DNA of 51,938 nt, from the NCBI GenBank assembly GCA_014804755.1, contig JAAUZE010000009.1, positions 1-51,938 on the forward strand, in the 5' to 3' direction. Positions 22,987 to 32,935 of this stretch are shown here, in pieces. This DNA is from Lachnospiraceae bacterium (lineage in GTDB: Bacteria > Bacillota > Clostridia > Lachnospirales > Lachnospiraceae). The translations under genes were made by a program, and so were the position numbers. The notes beneath the pieces are model-generated. The model saw nothing but the letters and a program-made list of their open reading frames with translations. It did not search any database and had not been told where the DNA came from. Within the stretch, counting starts at the first letter, position 1. Each line of letters starts with the position of its first letter.

Positions 22987-23086
22987 AAAAGAACGCTACG
23001 CGTTCTTTTTACGCAATTTCGCAGTCCCAGAAGAATTCGCCTTTGGCGAATTCTTCGAAAGATTGGCGCATCCGCGCCAATCTTTT
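22986..23086. terminator. Three consecutive perfect hairpins between convergent genes
   Basis: Hairpin 1 (22986-23010): AAAAAGAACGC, loop TAC, exact complement, T5. Hairpin 2 (23030-23056): GAAGAATTCGCC, loop TTT, exact complement, no T-run. Hairpin 3 (23058-23085): AAAGATTGGCGC, loop ATCC, exact complement, T-run. The outer two are terminators usable in both directions, ending lacI and the convergent lipoprotein gene. Confidence 0.85.
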
Positions 23087-24274
23087 TTATTCCGAAAGCG
23101 CAACCGTCAGCTCACTTGTGGAAGGATCATAGGTCAGCGTATAGGTTCCGGTCTGTTTCACAATGATATTATAGCTCTCAGTGCCGTCCACGAGCGCAAG
23201 CGACGCCTCATCCGAGATATTGCTATAACGGACATATTCATTTCCCACGCCTGAATTCTCTCCTACCGTCACGATCGTTGTGAGCAGGAATTCATCCCCT
23301 TCTTCCAAGTCGATGGTCAATGTATGGATTCCATTGTCCTCTTTGAACTCATACATCTCGTCATACCGGTCTTCCCACCCCGTAATGATAGCGCCTTTGA
23401 TGTAATAGGTTGTTACCGCCTCCTGTGCGTCGCCCTCCATCTCTCCGTTGTAGGTCCATTCAATCCGGTCATAGGGATTGGAATTATAATTTTCTTTCGT
23501 CTCCTCCGAATAAGTGCTTGCCGCCGTGTCATACACATCCGCACCCGGATAGGTATAGAGCATGAAGGTATAATTACCCGACACCGCACATTTGATATTT
23601 GCTTTCAGCGTGCTGTCAGAAAGTCCGCCCGATACACTAAAATATGCCGTGCCGTCCAATTCCGTCGTCGCCATATAACCGCCGCCCCTCTGATTGCTCC
23701 AAGCAGAATCGATGGCAAACTGGAATTCATCCCCTGCGCATAAATCAAGTGTGATCGTATAGACATTCTCATCTTCACTCTTCGTCAAATAATGTTCCTC
23801 GTTGATCACATTTCCCCAGCTTGACGCCGAAAGCAGCGGGCTTGTTCCGCTCCCCACAATGGCGAAGGAACGCGTATCTTCCACATTCTCCATAAATCCG
23901 GCATACACACCGACATCCGCCGTGATCGGTGCGGAGAAATCAAATTCATGTGTATGGGAGGGTGTTCCGAACCAGCCCATGAAGATCAGTCCGTCCTTCT
24001 CCGGCGTATATTCCTCGGCAAGCTCCCCGCCCGCCACTTCCTGCGTCGATAATACCGTCGTACCGTCGTTGTCATAGAATGTTACCGTATAGACCGCCGG
24101 CTCTGTATCCGGTTCCTCTGCCGGCTCCTCTCCCTGCGCATTTGCCTGATCTTCCGTATTCGGCGTACCGGTCTGCGCATCATCCGTGTTTCCCGCGTCT
24201 TTTCCGCATCCTGCCAAAACAAAGAGACACAGTAAAAGCGCCGTCACTTTCCATTTTCCGTTTCTTTTTTTCAT
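23087..24274 (-). CDS. Lipoprotein with InlB-type repeat and starch-binding-like domains
   Basis: 395 aa from the ATG at 24274 (GGAGGA upstream). Signal peptide KVTALLLCLFVLAGC with lipobox LAGC, then an acidic Thr/Glu/Pro linker. Residues about 55-115 are a Listeria-Bacteroides (InlB B) repeat (VTFYDNDGTTVLSTQEV ... FMGWFG). Two similar beta modules follow (about 130-240 and 280-395), each with a core like YTITLDLCAGDEFQFAID or HTLTIDLEEGDEFLLTT, resembling the SusE/F-type or CBM-like folds that bind starch. It is likely a surface glycan-binding protein that helps feed the neighbouring maltodextrin system. It has its own promoter with two operators. Confidence 0.8.
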   Translation of the reverse strand: MKKRNGKWKVTALLLCLFVLAGCGKDAGNTDDAQTGTPNTEDQANAQGEEPAEEPDTEPAVYTVTFYDNDGTTVLSTQEVAGGELAEEYTPEKDGLIFMGWFGTPSHTHEFDFSAPITADVGVYAGFMENVEDTRSFAIVGSGTSPLLSASSWGNVINEEHYLTKSEDENVYTITLDLCAGDEFQFAIDSAWSNQRGGGYMATTELDGTAYFSVSGGLSDSTLKANIKCAVSGNYTFMLYTYPGADVYDTAASTYSEETKENYNSNPYDRIEWTYNGEMEGDAQEAVTTYYIKGAIITGWEDRYDEMYEFKEDNGIHTLTIDLEEGDEFLLTTIVTVGENSGVGNEYVRYSNISDEASLALVDGTESYNIIVKQTGTYTLTYDPSTSELTVALSE

Positions 24275-24364
24275 TGTCGTCCTCCATTCTTCCCGTGAAA
24301 AATGCATTCCGTATCGGATTCCCCGGAGCTATATTTTTCACAGATCCTCCCGTTTTTATTTTTA

Positions 24365-24428
24365 TGCTTAACCAGTTAAGCAAAATGGTAAAAAAATATG
24401 GCGCCACGCTTACTTAACCAGTTAAGCA
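24365..24428. promoter_or_regulatory. Two palindromic operators before the lipoprotein gene
   Basis: TGCTTAACCAGTTAAGCA (24365-24382) and a second CTTAACCAGTTAAG copy (24413-24426), centres 45-46 bp apart, about four helical turns. The 8-bp arms around a 2-bp centre are the shape expected for a LacI-family repressor. The second copy abuts the -10 box. The motif is not seen before the GH13-malEFG operon. Confidence 0.8.
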
Positions 24429-24429
24429 A

Positions 24430-24458
24430 ATTATAGCACCATTCCGTGACCGCTTCAA
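24430..24458 (-). promoter_or_regulatory. Promoter of the starch-binding-like lipoprotein
   Basis: Leftward: TTGAAG (24458-24453), 17 bp, TATAAT (24435-24430), directly followed by an operator, so repression by steric block is expected. The transcript would have a leader of about 150 bases. Confidence 0.75.
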
Positions 24459-24494
24459 TTTCTATATTCACCAAAAAGAAAAATCGTATTTTGT

Positions 24495-25415
24495 CTATAT
24501 TAGACAAAGCTGCAAACAGTATTCTACCAGATCAAAATACGCCATTCCCCTGGCAGTAGGTGTTGCCTGTGTCACCACCACCGCCCTTTTTTCAGGAACA
24601 ACCGTGATGCTCTGTCCGCCAAAGCCGCGGCAGCCGTACCGGTCATCTGAGCGCCACCACAAATATCCATATCCTTCATTACACTCCGAAGCGGCCACGG
24701 CCTGACGGATATAGGCTTCTGAAACAACACGCTTCCCGTTACACACGCCCCCGTCCAAAAAAAGCTTCCCGAGCCGCAGCATCTCCTGCGCCGTTAAGCT
24801 CGATCGGCGTTCTTCCGACTCTTCATCCCCTTCTGCCACGCTGTAATAAACGCCGCAGGGCGTCCGATACCAACGCTCCGAACTTATTTCCAACGGATCA
24901 TAAAGATTCTCTTTTAAAAAATCATAGAAATCTCCGCACACGGCATCCAGCACTTTTGCCAGCAGGATCACATCCCATTCCTTATAGCAGTATTTCGTTC
25001 CGGGCATATCGCTGACCACACAGTCCGCGATATGTGAGATCCAGTCGCCGCTCTTTCTCATCTGCGTCATCATCGGACAATGATAATGCACGCCGCCGTT
25101 CCAATAGATGCCCGATGTCATCGTAAGCAGATGTCTGACCGTGATCGCGGAATGAAGCGGATCGCGTCCTTCGTCGAATTGAGAAATATAGCGGCATATC
25201 GGCTCATCGAGGCTTGCAAGCAGCCCTTTGTCAAGCGCAATCCCTGCACAAATGCTCATCACACTCTTTGCAACGGATTTGATGACGTTCCTGCTTTCCT
25301 TTGTAAATCCGTTATAATAGCTTTCGGCAAGAATCTCGCCGTCCCTGTATACCAGAACACTGTTCACCTGCCGGTACCGTTTTCTTTTTATAAAATCATC
25401 TATCTCTCGGTCCAT
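24495..25415 (-). CDS. Beta-lactamase-fold serine hydrolase
   Basis: 306 aa without signal peptide, so cytoplasmic. The Ser-x-x-Lys motif is SVAKSV (about 47-50), followed by VRHLLTMTSG, typical of class C/esterase-like members. The third motif is FGGQ (RGFGGQSITVVP). At the usual Tyr-x-Asn position the sequence is CYKEWD, with Glu instead of Asn, so activity on beta-lactams is doubtful; an esterase or peptidase role is as likely. The start is 5 bp after the UvrA-like gene's stop, indicating co-translation. Confidence 0.82.
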   Translation of the reverse strand: MDREIDDFIKRKRYRQVNSVLVYRDGEILAESYYNGFTKESRNVIKSVAKSVMSICAGIALDKGLLASLDEPICRYISQFDEGRDPLHSAITVRHLLTMTSGIYWNGGVHYHCPMMTQMRKSGDWISHIADCVVSDMPGTKYCYKEWDVILLAKVLDAVCGDFYDFLKENLYDPLEISSERWYRTPCGVYYSVAEGDEESEERRSSLTAQEMLRLGKLFLDGGVCNGKRVVSEAYIRQAVAASECNEGYGYLWWRSDDRYGCRGFGGQSITVVPEKRAVVVTQATPTARGMAYFDLVEYCLQLCLI

Positions 25416-25420
25416 TTCTC

Positions 25421-27817
25421 TTATGCCCTCTTTAAGTATTTTCCCGTCACGGAATCGGGGTTTTGCATGAGTTCCTGCGGCGTTCCCTCCGCGATCAGGC
25501 TGCCTCCGTCGCTGCCGCCGCCCCTGCCCATTTCCAGAATATAATCACAGTTGGATAGCAGATACGGATCATGCTCAGTTACGATCACAGAATTTCCGCA
25601 GTCAACCAGCTCCTCCATCAATTCGATCAGACGCTCGCTGTCGGAAAACGAAAGCCCCGTTGTCGGCTCGTCGAGAATATAAAGACAGCCCTTCGCATTT
25701 TTTCCCTTCGCCAGCTCCTTTGCCAGCTTGATCCGTTGGCTCTCTCCGCCCGAGATCGTCGGGGTAGCCTGTCCTAAGCCGATATATCCCATGCCGACCC
25801 GATGCAGGACATTCAGGGTATGCGTGATGGTCTTATCCTTATCCGCAAAAAAATCACGCGCCTCATCCACACTCATGAGCAGAACATCACGAATGCTTTT
25901 TCCGTCCAGCTTCACCTCCATCGCCTCCGGAATATAGCCGCTCCCGCCGCAGTCCTCACAGTCAATATCAATAAAATTGCCGAATCCCACATGATAGTGG
26001 ATCACGCCGTCCCCCTTACATCTCCGGCAGCCGCCCTCGCTGTTCACGGAAAACAGTCCCGGCGTGTATCCGCGCTCTTTTGCCTCTTTTGTCTCCGCAA
26101 ACAAGGTTCTCACGCGGTCAAAAATTCCCGTATAGGTAGCCGGGCAGGATGTCCGGCTTCTGCCGATGGGACGCTGGTCGATCACATAACAGCGTCTGAT
26201 CTGCTCACTCCCCGTCACCATGGCTTTGTCCATCCCTGCGCGGTTCTCGTTCTGCTCCGCTTCCTCCGCATCGTCTCCTGTCACACATTTTGTCTTCAGC
26301 ATCTCTTTCAGCTTCGGAACAAGTGTATCGGAGATCAGGCTGGACTTTCCGCTCCCCGATACCCCGGCGATTCCCACCATCACGCCGAGCGGAATGTTTA
26401 CCGTCACATCGCGCAGATTATGAATGGAAGCATGAGAAATCGTCAACATGTTCTGGAGATTTACCGGGCGATACCGCGCCTTGATCCGAAATCCTTTTCT
26501 CCCTGTCAGATAAGGCGAGGTTTTCGATGCCGCGCAGCTTAAAAATTCCTCATAGCCGCCCTCATAAATCTTGACGCCCCCGAATTTTCCCGCATCCGGT
26601 CCCATGTCGATCAGATAGTCCGCTTCCCGCATGAAATTTTCATCATGCTCCACTGCCACCACGGTATTTCCCGCCTCCACAAGCCTTCGTATGATACGGA
26701 TCAGATTCTCCTTTTCCGTCTCATGCAGACCGATCGTCGGCTCATCGAATACAAAAATAACAGAGTCCATCTCCGCGATCATATAGCTCGCCAGAAACAG
26801 CCTTTGAATCTCACCGCCGGATAATGTAGGCACCGGGCGCGACAGGGAGAGGTGCTTTAAGCCGACGCTCATCATGCACGAGAGCTTTGTCTTAATCTCG
26901 TCGAGCAGCGGATTTCTTTTCCCCTCATACGCTTCTAAAAACGCTGCCAGATCGCTGACACACATCTGCTCTAGGTCCGCGATCGTCTTTCCCGCAAAAA
27001 ACGTATGCGCCGCCTGCTCGCTTAAACCTGTGCCGCCGCATTTCCCGCACACATCCTCCTCCATCAGTCCCGCCTGCGTCATCAGATACGCCAGCCTTCC
27101 CGACGAAGACACGGATCCGTTTGTATGTATATGGATCAGTGGGATCATCCCGTAAAACTTTGTCTTTTTGCTGTCTCCGTATTTGAGCAGGTTAAGCTGC
27201 TCCTCCGTCAGATCGCCGATCCGGTTCTGCCACATATCAATGCCGTAATACGTGCAAAAATCATTCAGCGCATGCCGGATCTTGCCGCGGCTTCCGAGAC
27301 CGCAGGCCACATCACAGACACGGGTTGCCTGATCAAATACCGCCTCCTCGTTCAGGCGGTACGCTCTCCCTTTGCCCAGACATTTGACGCACATTCCTCT
27401 CGCGGAATTTTTTTGAAACATTTCCATCGCAAGCGGCTGTCCGTCATCATATTCCGGCTCACGCACGCCATAGCCCGCATAGAGCGCCGCAAGCATCGCA
27501 CTGATCTTTGTTCTGGTGCCGACGGTGCTTCTGGGATTGGACTGGCGGATGATCCTCTGCTCCACTGCCGCTGTGGGAGAAAGCCCTGTGATGCTGTCAA
27601 AAAAAGGAACCGCATCAACCATAAACTGTGTTCCCGAAAACATCAAGTAACGACGTTTCCCCTCCTCGTAGAGCGTGTCAAACGCAAGAGAAGATTTCCC
27701 GCTCCCCGACACGCCGGTAATGACCGTCAGCTTTTTCTTCGGGATCGTGACCGTCACGTTTTTTAAGTTATGAATCCTTGCGTTTGTGATCGTGATGACA
27801 TTATGCTCCTCGTTCAT
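25421..27817 (-). CDS. Short UvrA-like ABC ATPase (UvrA2 type), copy 1
   Basis: 798 aa from the ATG at 27817 (GGGAGGT upstream), against about 940 for repair UvrA. Two ABC modules are present: Walker A GVSGSGKSS at about 35 and near 480; signatures LSGGEIQRL and ISGGESQRI; Walker B VFDEPTIGLH and LDEPTTGLS. CxxC pairs CGKCGGTG and CRRCKGDG ... CEDCGGSG are zinc-binding. The UvrB-binding region is much reduced, as in UvrA2/DrrC-like proteins linked to drug tolerance rather than to UvrBC repair. It lies between a Nudix gene and a beta-lactamase-fold gene in one tight operon. Confidence 0.88.
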   Translation of the reverse strand: MNEEHNVITITNARIHNLKNVTVTIPKKKLTVITGVSGSGKSSLAFDTLYEEGKRRYLMFSGTQFMVDAVPFFDSITGLSPTAAVEQRIIRQSNPRSTVGTRTKISAMLAALYAGYGVREPEYDDGQPLAMEMFQKNSARGMCVKCLGKGRAYRLNEEAVFDQATRVCDVACGLGSRGKIRHALNDFCTYYGIDMWQNRIGDLTEEQLNLLKYGDSKKTKFYGMIPLIHIHTNGSVSSSGRLAYLMTQAGLMEEDVCGKCGGTGLSEQAAHTFFAGKTIADLEQMCVSDLAAFLEAYEGKRNPLLDEIKTKLSCMMSVGLKHLSLSRPVPTLSGGEIQRLFLASYMIAEMDSVIFVFDEPTIGLHETEKENLIRIIRRLVEAGNTVVAVEHDENFMREADYLIDMGPDAGKFGGVKIYEGGYEEFLSCAASKTSPYLTGRKGFRIKARYRPVNLQNMLTISHASIHNLRDVTVNIPLGVMVGIAGVSGSGKSSLISDTLVPKLKEMLKTKCVTGDDAEEAEQNENRAGMDKAMVTGSEQIRRCYVIDQRPIGRSRTSCPATYTGIFDRVRTLFAETKEAKERGYTPGLFSVNSEGGCRRCKGDGVIHYHVGFGNFIDIDCEDCGGSGYIPEAMEVKLDGKSIRDVLLMSVDEARDFFADKDKTITHTLNVLHRVGMGYIGLGQATPTISGGESQRIKLAKELAKGKNAKGCLYILDEPTTGLSFSDSERLIELMEELVDCGNSVIVTEHDPYLLSNCDYILEMGRGGGSDGGSLIAEGTPQELMQNPDSVTGKYLKRA

Positions 27818-27846
27818 GCGTACCTCCCTCACTTTGCATGTGTGAT

Positions 27847-28314
27847 CTAATCCGTTATTTCCGGGTCACCAACTTCCTCATTCCCCAAATATACCTTATA
27901 TTCTTTACCTTCATACAGATTCATGATCTGCCGACGCAGTTTTGAAGGATAGAGCGGAGCAAGGTTGAGTGTCTTTATATCGAGCCAGTCATAGCCTATC
28001 TGATTCGTATCCCCCTGCAACACAGCATTTTCCATTTCTTGAATATAATCACACAAAAAGACCAGATCAACCCTATGAAAATTTTCACCATGCATGCCTT
28101 CGACGACGAATACCAATTCTTTCACAGCAACTTGAATTCCCATTTCTTCAGCAACTTCTCTACATACCGCTTCCGGAAGCAGCTCTTCCGAATTTTGTCC
28201 GCCTCCGGGCATGATATACCATTCTTCACTTCCATCGCTGATTTTGACAGCAAGCATTTTACCATCTTTCATAATTAACGCTTTTGCCGCATTTCTGATC
28301 GGTCGTTCCATCAT
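27847..28314 (-). CDS. Nudix hydrolase
   Basis: 155 aa from ATG 28314 (AGAGGAG upstream). The Nudix box GGQNSEELLPEAVCREVAEEMGI fits Gx5Ex7REUxEExGU with all metal ligands. Such enzymes cleave a nucleoside diphosphate linked to another group; the substrate cannot be told. It precedes the UvrA-like gene by 29 bp and is likely co-transcribed, so a clean-up role for modified nucleotides is possible. Confidence 0.9.
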   Translation of the reverse strand: MMERPIRNAAKALIMKDGKMLAVKISDGSEEWYIMPGGGQNSEELLPEAVCREVAEEMGIQVAVKELVFVVEGMHGENFHRVDLVFLCDYIQEMENAVLQGDTNQIGYDWLDIKTLNLAPLYPSKLRRQIMNLYEGKEYKVYLGNEEVGDPEITD

Positions 28315-28425
28315 TGTCTCCTCTTTTCTCGAAATAGGAAAGTATCTATGCGCCAATTATATAATATACATTCGCCAATCGTCAAATTGCACAAATTCTT
28401 TTGGTCAATATGACAGATAAAGAAT

Positions 28426-28466
28426 GCCAAAAAGAAGCGGCATCGCACACAGGCTTTGCCGCTTCC
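28426..28466 (-). terminator. Terminator of the groE operon
   Basis: Leftward GAAGCGGCA and TGCCGCTTC form a 9-bp stem followed by TTTTTGG, about 38 bp after the groEL stop. Confidence 0.85.
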
Positions 28467-28503
28467 CATAAACAGATCCACTATTTTATCTTTCGGGCTT
28501 CTC

Positions 28504-30446
<1,943 letters not shown>

Positions 30447-30482
30447 GATAAAGCCTCCTTATGTCGATTGATTATTTATTTG

Positions 30483-30509
30483 TTAGCACTCTTTTCATTT
30501 GAGTGCTAA
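30483..30509. promoter_or_regulatory. CIRCE operator (HrcA site)
   Basis: Exact consensus: TTAGCACTC, nine bases, GAGTGCTAA, between the promoter and groES. HrcA, not encoded here, would repress the operon and release it on heat shock. Confidence 0.97.
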
Positions 30510-30521
30510 TCACTAATGCAT

Positions 30522-30550
30522 ATCTTATGTTTTTTACATTGTCTTTGCAA
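30522..30550 (-). promoter_or_regulatory. groE promoter
   Basis: Leftward: TTGCAA (30550-30545), 17 bp, TAAGAT (30527-30522), just upstream of CIRCE. Confidence 0.75.
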
Positions 30551-30667
30551 CCGCTAAAATAGCAAATAGCACACTATATTCTCTTATTTTCTTTTATTAT
30601 CTCATTTTTTCTTTTGTTTTCTCATTTTTACCATAAATATCATATTTCATACTTTCTTTAGAAATAG

Positions 30668-30719
30668 TAAAAAATACGGCTCCAATGCAGGCACGCTCGC
30701 GCTGCTTTTGGGGCCGTAT
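30668..30719 (-). terminator. Terminator after the signalling operon
   Basis: Leftward ATACGGC and GCCGTAT, extended by CCAA/TTGG, around a GC-rich loop, then TTTTTTAC. It lies 26 bp after the degenerate GGDEF gene. Between it and the groE promoter is an AT-rich stretch of about 110 bp with no visible gene. Confidence 0.75.
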
Positions 30720-30744
30720 CTTTGATGATTTATGTTTTTGTCTG

Positions 30745-31734
30745 TTACCGTCCGTCGGATGCGCGCTGCAGGCGCTCCTGATAGCCGGGCGTATTTTTAA
30801 TCTGATATTTTAAGTCGAACATCTCATATTCTGCATCAGAATAAAGCTCGTCAAGCTTCTGCTCGACATTGTCCTTCATTACAATCCCGTATGCAACCGA
30901 AGGAGACAGCTTGGCGTCCTCAAACTCCATGCATTCCTTTGCGACGCGCTCACAGTAATCCCGCGCTTCATCCGGCTCTGCCATCGGAATGAGTACCGTA
31001 AACACATCGCCGTCCGTTCTGCCGATGACGTAATCCTCCTTCGCATTTCTTTTGATTATTTCTGCGATCACACGGATCAGACGGTCGCTTTCCTCATTGC
31101 CGAAATGATCATAAGCATATTTCCAGTCGTTGATATTTAAGCAAATCTCAGCTACCGGCACAACCTCGGAACGGTCAATGATCTGTCTGCGGTTCTCAAA
31201 ATAGGATTTATTGAGTGTTCCTGTCAGAATATCTTCTTCATCGCCGTGCGTCACGCGATATTTCTCTTTTTCAAGACGCCGCTCCAACTCATTACTGTAC
31301 TCATCCAGCTCTTTATGCAGATAGCTCTCCTGCCCGTATGCCGAAAAAAACGCCGCCGTATCGGTAAAAAGCTGTTCCGCCTGTTCTTTTTCCCTCTCAT
31401 CCGCGCCCTGTACCTGTACATACAGATGCGCTATCGTGCGATCCGCTACGCGGATCTTGATACCCGGAGTGGCAGCAACATCAGGAACATCGCCGCAATA
31501 CCCGTCGGACTGCGCCACCGGTTCTCCGTGCCTGTCCGTCAGCAGATACGCCGCACCGCAAAATGAGGCCAACTGTGTCAGATATGCTTTCATCCGTTCT
31601 ATATCATATAATTTCTCCAAGCTGTAATTTTTGATATTTTCGTCGATTCGTTTGTCAAATGAAAGATTATGAAAATCCATATCCTGCACAACACCTCCCG
31701 CATTTTGTATGTCTATGCCATCATATGACCGCAT
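30745..31734 (-). CDS. Degenerate GGDEF-domain protein
   Basis: 329 aa, soluble. The N-terminal ~130 residues (ERMKAYLTQLASFCGAAYLLTDRHGEPVAQSDGY) look like a small sensor domain of PocR/GAF type. A helix (about 140-160) leads to a GGDEF fold: DILTGTLNKSYFENRR matches the DxLTGLxNRR start. The signature is replaced by RTDGDVF, lacking both glycines and the catalytic Glu of GG(D/E)EF, so diguanylate cyclase activity is unlikely; a c-di-GMP/GTP receptor or regulatory role is more probable. Start at 31734 (CCGGAGAGA) with later in-frame options at 31689 and 31680. Last gene of the MCP-GGDEF series. Confidence 0.8.
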   Translation of the reverse strand: MRSYDGIDIQNAGGVVQDMDFHNLSFDKRIDENIKNYSLEKLYDIERMKAYLTQLASFCGAAYLLTDRHGEPVAQSDGYCGDVPDVAATPGIKIRVADRTIAHLYVQVQGADEREKEQAEQLFTDTAAFFSAYGQESYLHKELDEYSNELERRLEKEKYRVTHGDEEDILTGTLNKSYFENRRQIIDRSEVVPVAEICLNINDWKYAYDHFGNEESDRLIRVIAEIIKRNAKEDYVIGRTDGDVFTVLIPMAEPDEARDYCERVAKECMEFEDAKLSPSVAYGIVMKDNVEQKLDELYSDAEYEMFDLKYQIKNTPGYQERLQRASDGR

Positions 31735-31779
31735 TCTCTCCGGAACCCGGCACCCGTCTTTTCCGCTCTGCCACTGTTA

Positions 31780-32892
31780 TTACAGTACAACCTTATTCTT
31801 GCCGCTTGTTTTACCTTCGTAAAGCTTATCATCCGCCTGCTTGATAATGGTAGCCATCGCATAGCCCGGCACATATGCCGATGCACCGAACGTCATGGTA
31901 AACCGGATCTCATCTTCCTTATACATAAAAGAATGATTCTCAATCGTCTGGCGGATCCGCTCGCCAATCATACGGGCAATGTCCCCGTTTCCCTGCACAA
32001 GAATCAAAAACTCCTCTCCGCCCCAGCGACAGACAGCATCTCCCGCACGAATCGCGTTTTTCATAATATCCGCAACATGGATCAGGGCACGGTCACCGCA
32101 CTCATGACTGAACGTATCATTGATCCGCTTAAAATTATCAATATCTCCGATGATGATACTGAACAGCGTCCCTTTGAGCTTCGCGCTGTTCATGGTCTCC
32201 TGCAGATGAATCTCCATTCCTCTGCGGTTTAAGAGTCCTGTCAGTGGATCAACATTCGCCGCATGTCCCAAATTCTCGTTCTTCGTCATCAGGGCATTTG
32301 TCGAGTCCAACGTCTCAATGATAAAATTAAACGAAACGACTGCGATCAGGAAGAAGACAACAAACGTATTTGACAAAAATAAAATCGGAATATAATTCTC
32401 TTTGACCGGAAGCAGCGGCTGATTTTGCAACATATGCCGGTACAAAAACACATACAGGATATACGTAAGTACGGTAATACCGATCGGCAGCAAAATCCTC
32501 AGCTTGGACTTGAGCGCGGAAAACGTAAGGTAAAAGCTGATCGGTACCACACAGACGATACAGAGGAAAAAGCCGCTGGTCCATCCGATCAAAATGGTAC
32601 TTAGGACCGCATTGAACACCAGTTCCACAAACGTTAGTGTATACACCAGCATCTCCTTCTCCGATTTCACGGCCATAAGAAGCATAATGTAAAGCGATAA
32701 CACAATCAAATTATACATGACGAGCGGAAATGCCGAACACATGGTAAACAGCTGCATATAGAGCAGGTGTACTGCCATAGCAATGAATATCAAAACACGC
32801 ATTTTCGTCTTTGTGTCAATAGCCTCATCACCATTGATTTTCCTACTGACCGAACGCAAAAGATTTTTGATTGTTGATATCATAACAAACAT
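31780..32892 (-). CDS. Membrane diguanylate cyclase (GGDEF)
   Basis: 370 aa. About six membrane segments fill residues 30-200 (MRVLIFIAMAVHLLYMQLF and onwards), followed by a linker helix and a complete GGDEF domain: VDPLTGLLNRRGMEIHL, DIDNFKRINDTFSHECGDRAL and the active site RWGGEEFLIL. It should make c-di-GMP from two GTP. No RxxD inhibitory site five residues before the motif is seen. It lies between the chemotaxis receptor (43 bp) and the degenerate GGDEF gene (45 bp), suggesting a joint membrane signalling unit. Confidence 0.92.
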   Translation of the reverse strand: MFVMISTIKNLLRSVSRKINGDEAIDTKTKMRVLIFIAMAVHLLYMQLFTMCSAFPLVMYNLIVLSLYIMLLMAVKSEKEMLVYTLTFVELVFNAVLSTILIGWTSGFFLCIVCVVPISFYLTFSALKSKLRILLPIGITVLTYILYVFLYRHMLQNQPLLPVKENYIPILFLSNTFVVFFLIAVVSFNFIIETLDSTNALMTKNENLGHAANVDPLTGLLNRRGMEIHLQETMNSAKLKGTLFSIIIGDIDNFKRINDTFSHECGDRALIHVADIMKNAIRAGDAVCRWGGEEFLILVQGNGDIARMIGERIRQTIENHSFMYKEDEIRFTMTFGASAYVPGYAMATIIKQADDKLYEGKTSGKNKVVL

Positions 32893-32935
32893 TTTCTCCT
32901 TACTGGTGTTTCATCCTGTTCTCCGGCTTTTCGTT

